Shown here: positions 49,156 through 58,127 of the stretch, piece after piece
How the letters are laid out: every line of letters starts with the position of its first letter
Position numbering within the stretch: the first letter of the stretch is position 1
Assembly: GCA_029880545.1 (NCBI GenBank)
Contig: JAOUOD010000008.1
Span: forward strand, 1 to 64,000
Length of the DNA: 64,000 nt
From: Gammaproteobacteria bacterium
GTDB taxonomy: Bacteria > Pseudomonadota > Gammaproteobacteria > Acidiferrobacterales > SZUA-150
Direction of reading: 5' to 3'
Notes under the pieces: model-generated
The model's input: only the letters and a program-made list of their open reading frames with translations
Databases searched by the model: none
Told to the model about the DNA's origin: nothing
Made by a program: the position numbers and the translations under genes

Positions 49156-50364
49156 ATGACCCTTTGGTCCGGCATTGAACAGTTTCTCGAGCAGCGGCGC
49201 AAGCAAGGTTTGCAGCGTCGGCGACGAATCGTGGATTCGCCGCAGGCACCGGAAATGCTGGTGGATGGTGAGCGGTTACTGTCTTTTTGCAGCAATGATT
49301 ACCTGGGGTTGGCAGCGGATTCGCGCCTGGCGGAAGCGGCGACCGCAGCCATTGGCCGTTACGGCTTTGGTGCTGGCGCTTCGCACCTGGTTACCGGTCA
49401 CATGACTCCGCACCACCAGTTGGAGCAAGCCCTGGCTGAATTTACCGGTAGCGAAGCAACACTATTATTTTCAACGGGGTATATGGCAAACCAGGCGGTT
49501 ATCACCAGCCTGTTAGGGCGTCACGACCTGTTCGTTGAAGACAAGCTGAACCATGCCTCGCTGATTGATGCGGCACGATTATCCGGTGCCCGGGTGCAGC
49601 GTTTTGCCCACGGCGATATGGTCCGGATGCGGCAATTGCTGGCTGCTGACGGATCAAATCAGCAATCATTGGATTCACCCGGTCGCACAAGCATGCTGGC
49701 TACCGACGGGGTATTCAGCATGGATGGCGACCTGGCGCAACTGGATCAACTGGTTCCGACGTGCCGGCAGGCGAAGTCCTGGCTGTTGGTCGATGAAGCC
49801 CATGCCTTTGGCGTGATCGGCGATGGCGGTCGTGGCAGTTTTGAGGCCTTGGGTCTGAATGCTCGCGACCCCGGCATCATCCGAGTGGGCACCCTGGGCA
49901 AGGCATTTGGCAGTTTTGGCGCCTTTGTCGCCGGCAGCCGAGAGTTGATCGAGCTGTTGATCCAGACTGCTCGCACTTATATATATACAACCGCGCTGCC
50001 ACCGGCGGTGGCGGCAGCGAGCCTGGCGGCACTGGTTATTATCCGCGATGAACCGGAGCGGCGGCGCCATTTGCGTGAGCGGGTGGATCAGTTTCGCCAG
50101 GGTGCTGAAAGCCTGGGGCTGAATCTGATGCCGTCGACGACACCGATTCAACCGATCCTGATTGGCGATGCCGACAACGCCGTATCGGCGAGCGAACAGT
50201 TGCGCCGACAGGGTATCTGGGTGACGGCAATACGGCCACCAACCGTACCGCAGGGCACGGCGCGTTTACGCGTTACCCTGAGTGCCGGCCATAGTCGCGA
50301 GCACGTGGATTGTTTGCTTGATGCCTTGGCGACACTGAATTTGCCCAAGGGAAACCGGCCGTGA
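49156..50364 (+). CDS. bioF: 8-amino-7-oxononanoate synthase
   Basis: BioF is a PLP enzyme that condenses pimeloyl-ACP with alanine in biotin synthesis. The protein has 402 residues. LSFCSNDYLGLAAD, GYGFGAGASHLVTGH, LLVDEAHAFGVIGDGGRG and the PLP-lysine motif GTLGKAFGSFGAFV are all present. It is the first gene of bioFHCD; bioB, often upstream, is absent here. It overlaps bioH by four bases. Confidence 0.96.
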   Translation: MTLWSGIEQFLEQRRKQGLQRRRRIVDSPQAPEMLVDGERLLSFCSNDYLGLAADSRLAEAATAAIGRYGFGAGASHLVTGHMTPHHQLEQALAEFTGSEATLLFSTGYMANQAVITSLLGRHDLFVEDKLNHASLIDAARLSGARVQRFAHGDMVRMRQLLAADGSNQQSLDSPGRTSMLATDGVFSMDGDLAQLDQLVPTCRQAKSWLLVDEAHAFGVIGDGGRGSFEALGLNARDPGIIRVGTLGKAFGSFGAFVAGSRELIELLIQTARTYIYTTALPPAVAAASLAALVIIRDEPERRRHLRERVDQFRQGAESLGLNLMPSTTPIQPILIGDADNAVSASEQLRRQGIWVTAIRPPTVPQGTARLRVTLSAGHSREHVDCLLDALATLNLPKGNRP

Positions 50365-51113
50365 ACATAGACCTGTTTCATGGCTGGGCCATGCACGGCG
50401 GAATCTGGGCGCCATTACAGTCGGCACTGGTTGCCAGCGGCATCCAGTTGCATACTCCGGATTTGCCCGGCCATGGCCATGCCCGTGAATTCCCGGAAGT
50501 CTTTACCCTGGACACCTTGGCCGATGAATTGGCCGACAGGTTGAGTGGATCGGGCCTGGTTGGCGGCTGGTCCCTGGGCGGCATGGTGGCCATGAACCTG
50601 GCGTTGCGACACCCGGACAAGGCGCGCGGCATTATACTTATTAATACAACGCCGAGTTTCGCCTGTCGTAATGATTGGCGGGCCGGGGTGGCCGTTGATG
50701 TATTAAGCGGATTCACCGAGGGTCTTGAGCACGATGCGGCCCGTACCTTGACCCGGTTCCTGTCCCTGCAGCTGGGGAAAAACAGTTCTGCTGATCAGTT
50801 GCGCGATTTACGCCAGTTGGTCAATGCCCGCCCGGTTCCGGAAATGGCGGCGCTGCGAGATGGCCTAAGGATTCTTGCCGAAGCCGACATGCGATCGCAA
50901 CTGGCTGCTATCGATATACCGACGCTGATCATACACGGTGATCGTGATCGGCTAGCCCCTGTTGCGGCGGCGCGTTGGCTGACGGAGCTGTGGCCGCAAG
51001 CACATTTGTGTACCATTGCCGGCGCCGGCCATGCGCCGTTTTTATCCCACCCGGAGCAGGTGGCGGATGCCATGGCCGAATTTGTATCGACTCACCAAGA
51101 GGATTTTTCATGA
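50361..51113 (+). CDS. bioH: Pimeloyl-ACP methyl ester carboxylesterase
   Basis: This alpha/beta hydrolase removes the methyl group from pimeloyl-ACP methyl ester. The protein has 250 residues. The oxyanion region is LFHGWAMHGGIWAPL, the nucleophile elbow GWSLGG, the acid Asp lies in IIHGDRDRLAP and the His in GAGHAPFLSHP. It is coupled to bioF and bioC by four-base overlaps, which makes assignment as BioH rather than a general esterase secure. Confidence 0.95.
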   Translation: MNIDLFHGWAMHGGIWAPLQSALVASGIQLHTPDLPGHGHAREFPEVFTLDTLADELADRLSGSGLVGGWSLGGMVAMNLALRHPDKARGIILINTTPSFACRNDWRAGVAVDVLSGFTEGLEHDAARTLTRFLSLQLGKNSSADQLRDLRQLVNARPVPEMAALRDGLRILAEADMRSQLAAIDIPTLIIHGDRDRLAPVAAARWLTELWPQAHLCTIAGAGHAPFLSHPEQVADAMAEFVSTHQEDFS

Positions 51114-51985
51114 GTAGGGAGGCGCTGGATCAGCAAGCCTTGCGCCGCGCTTTTGACCGTGCCGCCAGGACATACGATGAGCACGCGGTATTGCAGCGCG
51201 AAGTGGCCGATCGATTGATAGAGCGACTTATCTATATTAAGTGTGACCCGCGTGTCATCCTGGATCTTGGTTCGGGGACAGGTTACTGCAGCCGTGCTCT
51301 GGCTGATCGCTACAAAAAAGCCCGGGTGATTGGCCTGGACCTGGCCGAAGGTATGGCCCGGTACGCTACCGGTCGCCGCGGCTGGTTCAGCCGCGAAAAC
51401 TACGCCGCCGCGGATGCTGAACAATTACCCCTGGCTGACAATAGCGTCGACATGGTGCTGTCCAGCCTGACGTTCCAGTGGTGTGATCTTGGCCGCGTGT
51501 TTGCCGAGTGTCGCCGGGTATTGCGACCCGGGGGCTTGTTGATGTTTACCAGTTTCGGGCCGACCACCTTGCAGGAGTTGCGCGCCGCCTGGGCCGCGGT
51601 GGACGGATCGGTGCATGTACATGATTTCCAGGACTTGCGCGTCGTCGGCGACGCCCTGGTCGAAGCCCGCCTGGCGCTGCCGGTGATGGATACCGAAACC
51701 ATTACCCTGACTTACGCAGATGTGCCCGGGGTGCTGCGTGACCTGAAAATGATCGGTGCCACCAATGCGGCGCAGAGTCGGACCCGCGGCCTGCTCGGTC
51801 GCCAGCGTTACCGGACATTTCTTGATGCCTACGAGCAATTTCGCCAGGTCGATGGCCGCTACCCGGCCAGCTATGAAATTGTCTACGGTCATGCCTGGTG
51901 CCCGGATGGCGAAACGCAGCAGCCATCCGAGCCCGGTGCCGGCTATGCCAGTATCGCGCTGGACCAGATTGGCGGCCGCAAATGA
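51110..51985 (+). CDS. bioC: Malonyl-ACP O-methyltransferase
   Basis: BioC methylates malonyl-ACP to start pimelate synthesis. From the ATG at 51110 (MSREALDQQALRRAFDRAARTYDEHA) it has 291 residues; the open frame upstream lies inside bioH. SAM-binding motif I is VILDLGSGTGYCSRAL, followed by VIGLDLAEGMA and AAADAEQLPLADNSVDMVLSSLTFQW. This N-terminus and the QWC region are typical of BioC. It overlaps bioD by ATGA. Confidence 0.95.
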   Translation: MSREALDQQALRRAFDRAARTYDEHAVLQREVADRLIERLIYIKCDPRVILDLGSGTGYCSRALADRYKKARVIGLDLAEGMARYATGRRGWFSRENYAAADAEQLPLADNSVDMVLSSLTFQWCDLGRVFAECRRVLRPGGLLMFTSFGPTTLQELRAAWAAVDGSVHVHDFQDLRVVGDALVEARLALPVMDTETITLTYADVPGVLRDLKMIGATNAAQSRTRGLLGRQRYRTFLDAYEQFRQVDGRYPASYEIVYGHAWCPDGETQQPSEPGAGYASIALDQIGGRK

Positions 51986-52668
51986 CCCGGGCGAGAGGCT
52001 ACTTTGTTGCGGGAACCGATACCGGTGTTGGCAAAACCCTGGTATCGGCTGCACTGGTTCGGGCATTTGCTGACGGCGGCCGGCGAGTTGTCGGGCTCAA
52101 GCCGGTTGCCAGCGGCAGTGACCCGACACCGGCCGGGCTGAGAAATGCTGACGCCTTGGCGTTAATGGCTGAAGCCAGCGTTGAGTTGCCTTACGACGTG
52201 GTCAATCCTTATGTATTTGAACCGGCTATTGCACCGCATCTCGCAGCGGCGGAAAAAAACCTGTCGATAGATGCCCAAAACATTACTCGAATTGTTGATA
52301 ATGTGCGGGAACAGGTCGACATCGTCGTAGTAGAGGGTGTAGGCGGCTGGCATGTGCCGCTGAATCGGCAACAGGACACGGCGGATCTCGCGGTGATGTT
52401 GGGCTTGCCCGTGATCCTGGTTGTGGGCATGCGCCTGGGGTGCCTGAACCATGCCGTGTTGACGGCCAATGCTATTGCCGCGGTCGGTCTGCCGTTAGTC
52501 GGCTGGATAGCCAATAGCATCGATCCGCAGTTTGAGCGCTTTGCACAAAACCTGGATGAATTGCAGACGCGAATTGCCGCGCCGCTTCTTGGCACCATTC
52601 CATTTTCCGATGTGCCTCCGTGTGTGATTCAGGCGACAAATCAATTGAGCCTTGACCCGCTTCAATAA
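51982..52668 (+). CDS. bioD: Dethiobiotin synthetase
   Basis: This ATP-dependent carboxylase closes the ureido ring of dethiobiotin. From the ATG at 51982 it has 228 residues. The P-loop FVAGTDTGVGKTLVSAAL is at the N-terminus. LKPVASGSDPTPAGLRNADA and VVEGVGGWHVPLN follow as expected. It is the last gene of bioFHCD. Confidence 0.96.
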   Translation: MTRARGYFVAGTDTGVGKTLVSAALVRAFADGGRRVVGLKPVASGSDPTPAGLRNADALALMAEASVELPYDVVNPYVFEPAIAPHLAAAEKNLSIDAQNITRIVDNVREQVDIVVVEGVGGWHVPLNRQQDTADLAVMLGLPVILVVGMRLGCLNHAVLTANAIAAVGLPLVGWIANSIDPQFERFAQNLDELQTRIAAPLLGTIPFSDVPPCVIQATNQLSLDPLQ

Positions 52669-52728
52669 TTTTTATTCTTGCATCAGCCCAGGTAATTCAT
52701 CGCTAATAAAGGTATTCAGTGATGTGAC

Positions 52729-52743
52729 TGAGTATGATTCTCA
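52729..52743. promoter_or_regulatory. Weak Fur-box-like palindrome
   Basis: TGAGTAT-G-ATTCTCA has the 7-1-7 layout of Fur sites, with two differences from the half-site consensus TGATAAT on the left and one on the right. It lies 93 bp upstream of a better site. Its meaning depends on that second site. Confidence 0.4.
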
Positions 52744-52821
52744 GTATTGCTTCAACAACAATGTGTGTGATACCGTGCCTGCGGCTGAATGTCGCAGACC
52801 GACTTCAAGCCTAAAATAAAA

Positions 52822-52836
52822 TGATAATTATTCTCA
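52822..52836. promoter_or_regulatory. Fur-box-like operator
   Basis: TGATAAT-T-ATTCTCA matches the Fur 7-1-7 consensus TGATAAT-N-ATTATCA at all but one position, in an AT-rich context. It lies about 390 bp before the ctaC start. Iron control of the heme- and copper-rich oxidase would be sensible. Binding is inferred. Confidence 0.6.
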
Positions 52837-53223
52837 ATTAAGAAGACTGCTGAAGTAGTGCTTGATTGGGAACGAGGAAGTAGATTGTTTTAAAGCAGTC
52901 ACCCCTCAAGGAGTAACACTAGGAGCGACCTTTGGGTTTCCTGTAACCAGGATGCGGACCGGCCGGTCAATATTCCGGATGAAGCAGGAAGCGCTTAAAG
53001 TCTTCTTTATCGTGACCAAGGGTCATGACAAAGCCGGACTGAAGGTTACAAAATTTACAGACAGCCGAGTTGAGCCTGCTGTATTGGTTATGTGCATGCG
53101 CGTGCCGAATTTGTGGTGAGCCCTTGTTAACGGGACGGGATGCAACAATCAGCACGTAAATTGCATGGCCCGGCTGGACGACCGATTGACGTAATTTTAA
53201 TTAGAACCCTACGGGAGATGTTT

Positions 53224-54360
53224 ATGCTCACTCGTTCAATTCAGAGTCTGAAAGGCGGACTGCATCGCTTGGGTATGGCGGCGGTATTACTCATGCCAGG
53301 CGTAGCAGCAGCCGAGTATGGCCTTAACTTCCAGGAGCCGGTCACCCAGACTGCTACCGAACTTCTCGGGCTCCATAACATGATTCTCGGAATCGTAACC
53401 GTCATTACGCTGCTGGTGTTCGGTGTGATGTTCTGGAGCGTCATCTTCCATCGCAAGAGCAGTGGCCGTGAACCGGCCACTTTTCATGATAACTCCAAGC
53501 TGGAAGTTGTCTGGACCGTGGTCCCGTTCCTGATCCTGATGGTCATGGCGGTTCCCGCTACAAAGGCGTTGTTAAGAATGGACGACACCAGTGGCTCGGA
53601 TATGACTCTGAAGATCACCGGTTACCAGTGGAAGTGGAAATACGAGTACCCTGACCAGGGCATCAGTTTCTTCTCCAATCTTTCTACTCCGAAAGAACAG
53701 ATTTACAACAAGGCGGAAAAAGGTGAGCACTACCTGCTTGAGGTGGATAACGAAGTTGTGCTGCCGGTCGGCAAGAAGGTGCGTTTGCTGGTAACTGCCA
53801 ACGACGTTATTCATGCCTGGGGAGTTCCGCAACTGGGCATCAAGAAAGACGCGATTCCGGGTTACGTAAACGAAATGTGGACCAGGATCGACAAGCCCGG
53901 TGTTTACCGCGGCCAGTGTGTTGAACTGTGCGGCAAGGATCATGGCTTTATGCCGATTGTTGTCCGTGCGGTAAGCGACGAAGAATTCAACCAGTGGGCC
54001 AGCGTCCAGAAAGACAAGATGGTCGCCGAGGCTGCATCTTCCAAGAAGTCCTGGACCAAGGCTGATCTGATGGAGCAGGGCAAGAAGGTCTACGACGTAT
54101 CCTGTGCAGCCTGTCATGGTGCTACGGGTGCTGGCGTACCTGGCGTATTCCCGCCAATGGCCAACAGCAAGATTGCCAAGGGTGATGTTGCAGCTCACCT
54201 CGACATCGTCATGAATGGCAAGGCTGGTACCGCCATGGCTGCATACAAGGGCCAGATGAGCGACGTCGATCTGGCTGCGGTCATCACCTACGAGCGTAAT
54301 GCCTTTGGCAACGATACGGGTGATGTTGTGCAACCGGCCGATATCAAGGCCAAGCGCTAA
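53224..54360 (+). CDS. ctaC: Cytochrome c oxidase subunit II with fused cytochrome c domain
   Basis: The start is placed at the ATG at 53224, six bases after GGGAG; the frame also has ATGs at 53140 and 53218. A signal peptide ends at VAAAEYG. Two membrane helices (MILGIVTVITLLVFGVMFW; VVWTVVPFLILMVMAVPA) precede the CuA cupredoxin domain with GYQWKWKYEYP, an H-ligand in HAWGVPQLGIK, and the CuA motif C232-x3-C236, H240, M243. The C-terminal cytochrome c domain has C294-AAC-H298. It accepts electrons from cytochrome c in the periplasm. It opens the ctaCD operon. Confidence 0.95.
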   Translation: MLTRSIQSLKGGLHRLGMAAVLLMPGVAAAEYGLNFQEPVTQTATELLGLHNMILGIVTVITLLVFGVMFWSVIFHRKSSGREPATFHDNSKLEVVWTVVPFLILMVMAVPATKALLRMDDTSGSDMTLKITGYQWKWKYEYPDQGISFFSNLSTPKEQIYNKAEKGEHYLLEVDNEVVLPVGKKVRLLVTANDVIHAWGVPQLGIKKDAIPGYVNEMWTRIDKPGVYRGQCVELCGKDHGFMPIVVRAVSDEEFNQWASVQKDKMVAEAASSKKSWTKADLMEQGKKVYDVSCAACHGATGAGVPGVFPPMANSKIAKGDVAAHLDIVMNGKAGTAMAAYKGQMSDVDLAAVITYERNAFGNDTGDVVQPADIKAKR

Positions 54361-54384
54361 ACAGAATTCGACAGGAGGCAAGTC

Positions 54385-55935
54385 ATGTCACATCACGATC
54401 ATCCGACTGGCATTAAGCGCTGGTTGACAACAACAAACCACAAGGACATTGGTACGCTGTACCTCTGGTTCTCATTCATCATGTTCCTTACCGGTGGAGC
54501 AATGGCGTTGATTATTCGCGCCGAATTATTCCAGCCCGGTCTGCAAATTGTGGAACCTCACTTCTTTAACCAGATGACAACAGTTCATGCACTGGTGATG
54601 GTATTCGGCGCGGTTATGCCGGCATTCACCGGATTCGCCAACTGGATGCTGCCGATGATGATCGGTGCTCCGGACATGGCGCTGCCACGTATGAATAACT
54701 GGAGTTTCTGGATTCTGCCTTTCGCAGCGACCATGTTGATTCTGTCGCTGTTCACTCCGGGTGGTGGCCCAGCTGCAGGCTGGACACTTTATCCGCCTTT
54801 GAGTGCCCAGGGCGGAATGGGAATGGATTTCACTATCCTGGCAGTGCATCTGCTGGGTATATCTTCCATCCTCGGCTCAATTAACATCATCGCGACCATT
54901 ATGAATATGCGTGCCCCGGGCATGACCCTGATGAAAATGCCCATGTTCGTCTGGACCTGGCTGATTACCGCGTTCCTGCTGCTGGCTTCAATCCCGGTTC
55001 TTGCGGGTGCCGTAACCATGCTGCTGACCGATCGTCACTTCGGCACCACGTTCTTTGATGCGGCCGGTGGTGGCGATCCTGTACTGTTCCAGCATATTTT
55101 CTGGTTCTTCGGTCATCCTGAAGTGTATATCCTGGTGCTGCCTGCATTCGGCGTCTTCTCCCAGATCATCCCGACGTTCGCGCGCAAGCCGTTGTTCGGA
55201 TACACCTCCATGGTGTTTGCGACTGCAACGATCGCGTTCCTGTCATTTGTTGTCTGGGCGCATCACATGTATACGGTTGGCATGCCGATGTCCGGCGAGC
55301 TGTTCTTCATGTACTCAACCATGCTGATTGCAGTACCGACCGGCGTGAAAGTGTTTAACTGGCTGGCGACTTGCTGGCGCGGTGCCCTGACATTTGAAAC
55401 ACCGATGCTGTATGCGCTGGCCGGCGTGTTGTTGTTCACGGTTGGTGGTGTAACCGGTCTGATGATGTCCATCACCCCGGTTGACTTCCAGTACCACGAC
55501 ACCTACTTCATTGTTGCCCACTTCCACTACACCATCTTCTGTGGTTCTGTGCTGGCGCTGATGGGCGCTACCTACTACTGGATTCCGAAGTGGACAGGCT
55601 ATATGTACAACGAAGGTCTGGGCAAGCTGCATTTCTGGCTGACCGCAATCTTCTTTAACCTGACCTTCTTCCCTCAGCATTTCCTGGGCCTGGCCGGTAT
55701 GCCGCGTCGTATTCCGGACTACGCTATCCAGTTTGCCGAGTTTAACCAGTGGTCAACAGTTGGTGCTTTCGGCCTTGGTCTGTCACAGTTGTTGTGGCTG
55801 TACATCATCATCACCTGCATCAAGGGTGGCGAGAAGGCCAAGGACAAGGTTTGGGAAGCTGCGGAAGGCCTGGAATGGACCGTACCGTCTCCGGCTCCGT
55901 ACCATACCTTTGAAACACCGCCACAGGTGAAATAA
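54385..55935 (+). CDS. ctaD: Cytochrome c oxidase subunit I
   Basis: This is the catalytic heme-copper subunit with 516 residues and twelve membrane helices. Visible hallmarks are [27 protein letters not shown] (D-channel Asp/Asn), [16 protein letters not shown] with the CuB His and the D-channel Glu, [12 protein letters not shown] with the His pair, and [12 protein letters not shown] with the heme ligands. It is an A-type (aa3-like) oxidase. A ribosome site ACAGGAGG precedes the ATG. Confidence 0.97.
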   Translation: MSHHDHPTGIKRWLTTTNHKDIGTLYLWFSFIMFLTGGAMALIIRAELFQPGLQIVEPHFFNQMTTVHALVMVFGAVMPAFTGFANWMLPMMIGAPDMALPRMNNWSFWILPFAATMLILSLFTPGGGPAAGWTLYPPLSAQGGMGMDFTILAVHLLGISSILGSINIIATIMNMRAPGMTLMKMPMFVWTWLITAFLLLASIPVLAGAVTMLLTDRHFGTTFFDAAGGGDPVLFQHIFWFFGHPEVYILVLPAFGVFSQIIPTFARKPLFGYTSMVFATATIAFLSFVVWAHHMYTVGMPMSGELFFMYSTMLIAVPTGVKVFNWLATCWRGALTFETPMLYALAGVLLFTVGGVTGLMMSITPVDFQYHDTYFIVAHFHYTIFCGSVLALMGATYYWIPKWTGYMYNEGLGKLHFWLTAIFFNLTFFPQHFLGLAGMPRRIPDYAIQFAEFNQWSTVGAFGLGLSQLLWLYIIITCIKGGEKAKDKVWEAAEGLEWTVPSPAPYHTFETPPQVK

Positions 55936-56006
55936 TTCCTGGTCAAGCCGGGGCCGGTAACGGTCCCGGCATCAGACAGGACAAGAAAGTATTAGAGAAA
56001 CGAATA

Positions 56007-56126
56007 GTGGAAAACACCGTGTCGAAAACGCCTGAACAGAAAAAACGCATCATCATGACAGCCTTGTTGCTGGGCGCGATGGCGCTGCTGTTCTTCGTCT
56101 CGGCGTTTTTCAAGAACTGGAACTAG
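56007..56126 (+). CDS. Small cytochrome oxidase membrane protein
   Basis: This 39-residue protein starts with GTG. A polar start MENTVSKTPEQKKRI is followed by one membrane helix (MTALLLGAMALLFFVSAFF) and a short KNWN tail. Proteobacterial oxidase operons commonly have such a small protein between ctaD and ctaG, annotated as a cytochrome oxidase small assembly protein. Position, length and helix match, and it ends 11 bp before ctaG. Function in assembly is by family context only. Confidence 0.75.
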   Translation: MENTVSKTPEQKKRIIMTALLLGAMALLFFVSAFFKNWN

Positions 56127-56137
56127 GTTTCTGAGCC

Positions 56138-56833
56138 ATGACTGATCAGTCCAACCAGAACAATGACAGCGTAAGGCAGGCCAACAGCCGGACGGTTAAG
56201 CGGCTGTTCGTGGTCGCGGTCATTATGTTCGGTTTTGGTTATGCCCTGGTTCCGTTATATGACCTGATCTGTGATGTCACCGGGCTTAATGGAAAGACCG
56301 GGAGAACGACGCTGGAACAAGTAGCTGCCCGGCAACAGGTTGATGCTGCGGCGACTGATACTGCGACTGATTCGCGCGAGGTAGTGGTGGAGTTCATGTC
56401 CCACACTTCAACCGGGTTGCCGTGGGAATTCCGGCCAATGAGCAAGAAGATGACCGTCAAGATCGGTCAACCTGCCGTTGCCATGTTCTACGCCCGGAAC
56501 ACTTCCGGCGATACCATTACCGGCCAGGCCATACCCAGTGTTTCGCCAAACAAGGCGGGGCCTCACTTCAAGAAGACCGAATGCTTCTGCTTCAGCCAGC
56601 AAACACTCAAGCCGGGTGAAGAGAAGGAAATGCCGGTGCAGTTCGTGATCAACTCGAAGCTTGATCCTGAAGTGAAAGTTGTCACCTTGTCCTATTCGTT
56701 CTTCAATGCCGAGAAGGATTCGGCAAAAAAATACGGTGGTGAGCCCGGGGAGGCTCCTGCCAACCATAATTCGCACGAGCATCATGCGCATTCGCAGCAG
56801 CAGCATGAAGCCGGGCAAGACCATAAATTGTAA
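56138..56833 (+). CDS. ctaG: Cytochrome c oxidase assembly protein CtaG (Cox11)
   Basis: This copper chaperone delivers copper to CuB of subunit I. The protein has 231 residues with one N-terminal membrane helix (RLFVVAVIMFGFGYALVPLYDLIC). The periplasmic Cox11 domain carries the copper-binding ECFCF motif and a VQFVINSKLDPEVKVVTLSYSFF ending. It has an unusual His-rich tail (NHNSHEHHAHSQQQHE) after the conserved domain, which might bind metal. Confidence 0.95.
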   Translation: MTDQSNQNNDSVRQANSRTVKRLFVVAVIMFGFGYALVPLYDLICDVTGLNGKTGRTTLEQVAARQQVDAAATDTATDSREVVVEFMSHTSTGLPWEFRPMSKKMTVKIGQPAVAMFYARNTSGDTITGQAIPSVSPNKAGPHFKKTECFCFSQQTLKPGEEKEMPVQFVINSKLDPEVKVVTLSYSFFNAEKDSAKKYGGEPGEAPANHNSHEHHAHSQQQHEAGQDHKL

Positions 56834-56851
56834 ATGCAATAGGGGAAAACC

Positions 56852-57733
56852 ATGTCAGCAAAAGGCGACTACTATTTACCCGAACCAAGTCCATGGCCGG
56901 TATTGACCTCCGTTGGTCTGTTTCTGCTTGCCCTGGGATTTGTATTATCCATAAATGATGTCAGTGTCGCCAAGTACGCCATGTACATTGGTGCCGCAAT
57001 CATTATCTATATGGCGTTTCGCTGGTTCGGACAGGTGATTGGCGAGAGTGAAGCAGGTACCTATAACGACAAGGTGGATACATCCTTCCGCATGGGTATG
57101 GGCTGGTTCATTTTCTCTGAAATCATGTTTTTTGCTGCCTTTTTTGGCGCGCTGTTTTACGAGCGTCAGTTGGCAGTTTCATGGCTGTCTTCCGGTGTCA
57201 CCAATGAATGGCTGTGGCCGGGATTTGAAGGTGGCTGGCCGACAGCAGGTCCTGAAGGTGCCAAGGCCGTAGCTGCAGGCGAGACTCCGGGACCAAACCA
57301 GTTCTCGCCCATGGGTGCCTGGGGCATTCCCGCGATAAACACACTGATCCTGTTAACTTCAGGTGTAACCATTACCATCGCTCACTGGGGTCTGCAAAAG
57401 GACAACCGTGGTCAGTTGATTGTGTGGCTGTTCCTGACCGTTGCTCTTGGTCTGACCTTCCTTGGATTCCAGGCCTATGAATACGCCCATGCCTACACCG
57501 AGCTGGGCCTGACCATGAAGACCGGCGTATACGGTGCCACATTCTACATGTTGACCGGGTTCCACGGCTTGCACGTGACCCTGGGTACCATCATGTTGAT
57601 CGTGATCTGGTTCCGTACGCTCAAGGGCCACTTTACCCCGAAAAACCATTTTGGTTTCGAGGCGGTGGCCTGGTACTGGCATTTTGTGGATGTAGTCTGG
57701 CTGGGCCTGTTTATATTCGTATACTGGCTCTGA
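56852..57733 (+). CDS. ctaE: Cytochrome c oxidase subunit III
   Basis: This membrane subunit of 293 residues has seven predicted helices. Motifs include YYLPEPSPWPVLTSVGLFLLALGF, RMGMGWFIFSEIMFFAAFFGALFY, TYNTFLLT-like INTLILLTSGVTITIAHW, and the ending FEAVAWYWHFVDVVWLGLFIFVYWL. It contains the long loop between helices 2 and 3 seen in gammaproteobacterial forms. It is followed by a strong terminator, so it is the end of the ctaC operon. Confidence 0.96.
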   Translation: MSAKGDYYLPEPSPWPVLTSVGLFLLALGFVLSINDVSVAKYAMYIGAAIIIYMAFRWFGQVIGESEAGTYNDKVDTSFRMGMGWFIFSEIMFFAAFFGALFYERQLAVSWLSSGVTNEWLWPGFEGGWPTAGPEGAKAVAAGETPGPNQFSPMGAWGIPAINTLILLTSGVTITIAHWGLQKDNRGQLIVWLFLTVALGLTFLGFQAYEYAHAYTELGLTMKTGVYGATFYMLTGFHGLHVTLGTIMLIVIWFRTLKGHFTPKNHFGFEAVAWYWHFVDVVWLGLFIFVYWL

Positions 57734-57760
57734 TCTGCCCGGCAGGTCGTCCAACAGAAC

Positions 57761-57792
57761 AGGCGCTGCGCGAGCGGCGCCTTTTTCTTTTT
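57761..57792 (+). terminator. Intrinsic terminator after ctaE
   Basis: AGGCGCTGC (57761-57769) and GCGGCGCCT (57774-57782) form a nine-pair stem with one T-G wobble around a GCGA tetraloop, followed by a T-rich tract (57782-57792). It lies 27 bp after the ctaE stop and before the minus-strand DUF2909 gene. Confidence 0.88.
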
Positions 57793-57859
57793 GATCAGGA
57801 TATCAAGCCGGCAAAAACGGACTGGAGCAGGTGTTGTATTCGCCGGACTTGCCGTAGAA

Positions 57860-58072
57860 CTACAGGGCGCGAATTCCTTCAGGCGGGATCACACCGGTAT
57901 AAAACAGAAGCATCAACAGTGCAAACAGCGTAACCGACAACCCGACACGAATGGTCAGCGCCTTGACCATGCGATCATCCACCTGGTCTTTTTTCCGGAA
58001 CATGTAGAAAAGCCCGGAAAACAGGCTGGCAATTATGGCCATGAGCAGTAATATTACGAGCAGCTTGATCAA
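57860..58072 (-). CDS. DUF2909 twin-transmembrane protein
   Basis: This 70-residue protein has two membrane helices (LLVILLLMAIIASLFSGLFYMF and IRVGLSVTLFALLMLLFYTGVI) joined by a short charged loop (RKKDQVDDRMVKALT). The family occurs almost only in oxidase gene clusters, between ctaE and surf1, on the opposite strand, exactly as here. A function in oxidase assembly is assumed but not known. It is divergent from surf1. Confidence 0.85.
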   Translation of the reverse strand: MIKLLVILLLMAIIASLFSGLFYMFRKKDQVDDRMVKALTIRVGLSVTLFALLMLLFYTGVIPPEGIRAL

Positions 58073-58127
58073 TTTCCCGACCTCTTTGTCTGGTTTGGAT
58101 CCAAATTATACGCAGGGTAAATCATCA

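Larger units (their letters stand above)
52669..53223. other. 555-bp regulatory region upstream of the oxidase operon
   Basis: No convincing gene is present. Two Fur-box-like palindromes (52729-52743 and 52822-52836) lie in its first third. A small open frame at 52862-53119 has no family features. The length and the palindromes indicate a controlled promoter region for ctaC and following genes, although no sigma-70 boxes could be placed with confidence. Confidence 0.6.

Noticed and set aside
52862-53119. 85-residue open frame in front of ctaC
   Set aside because: No family features and a mixed, non-domain-like composition; it begins after the Fur-like site and lies in a regulatory stretch. 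It is probably chance.
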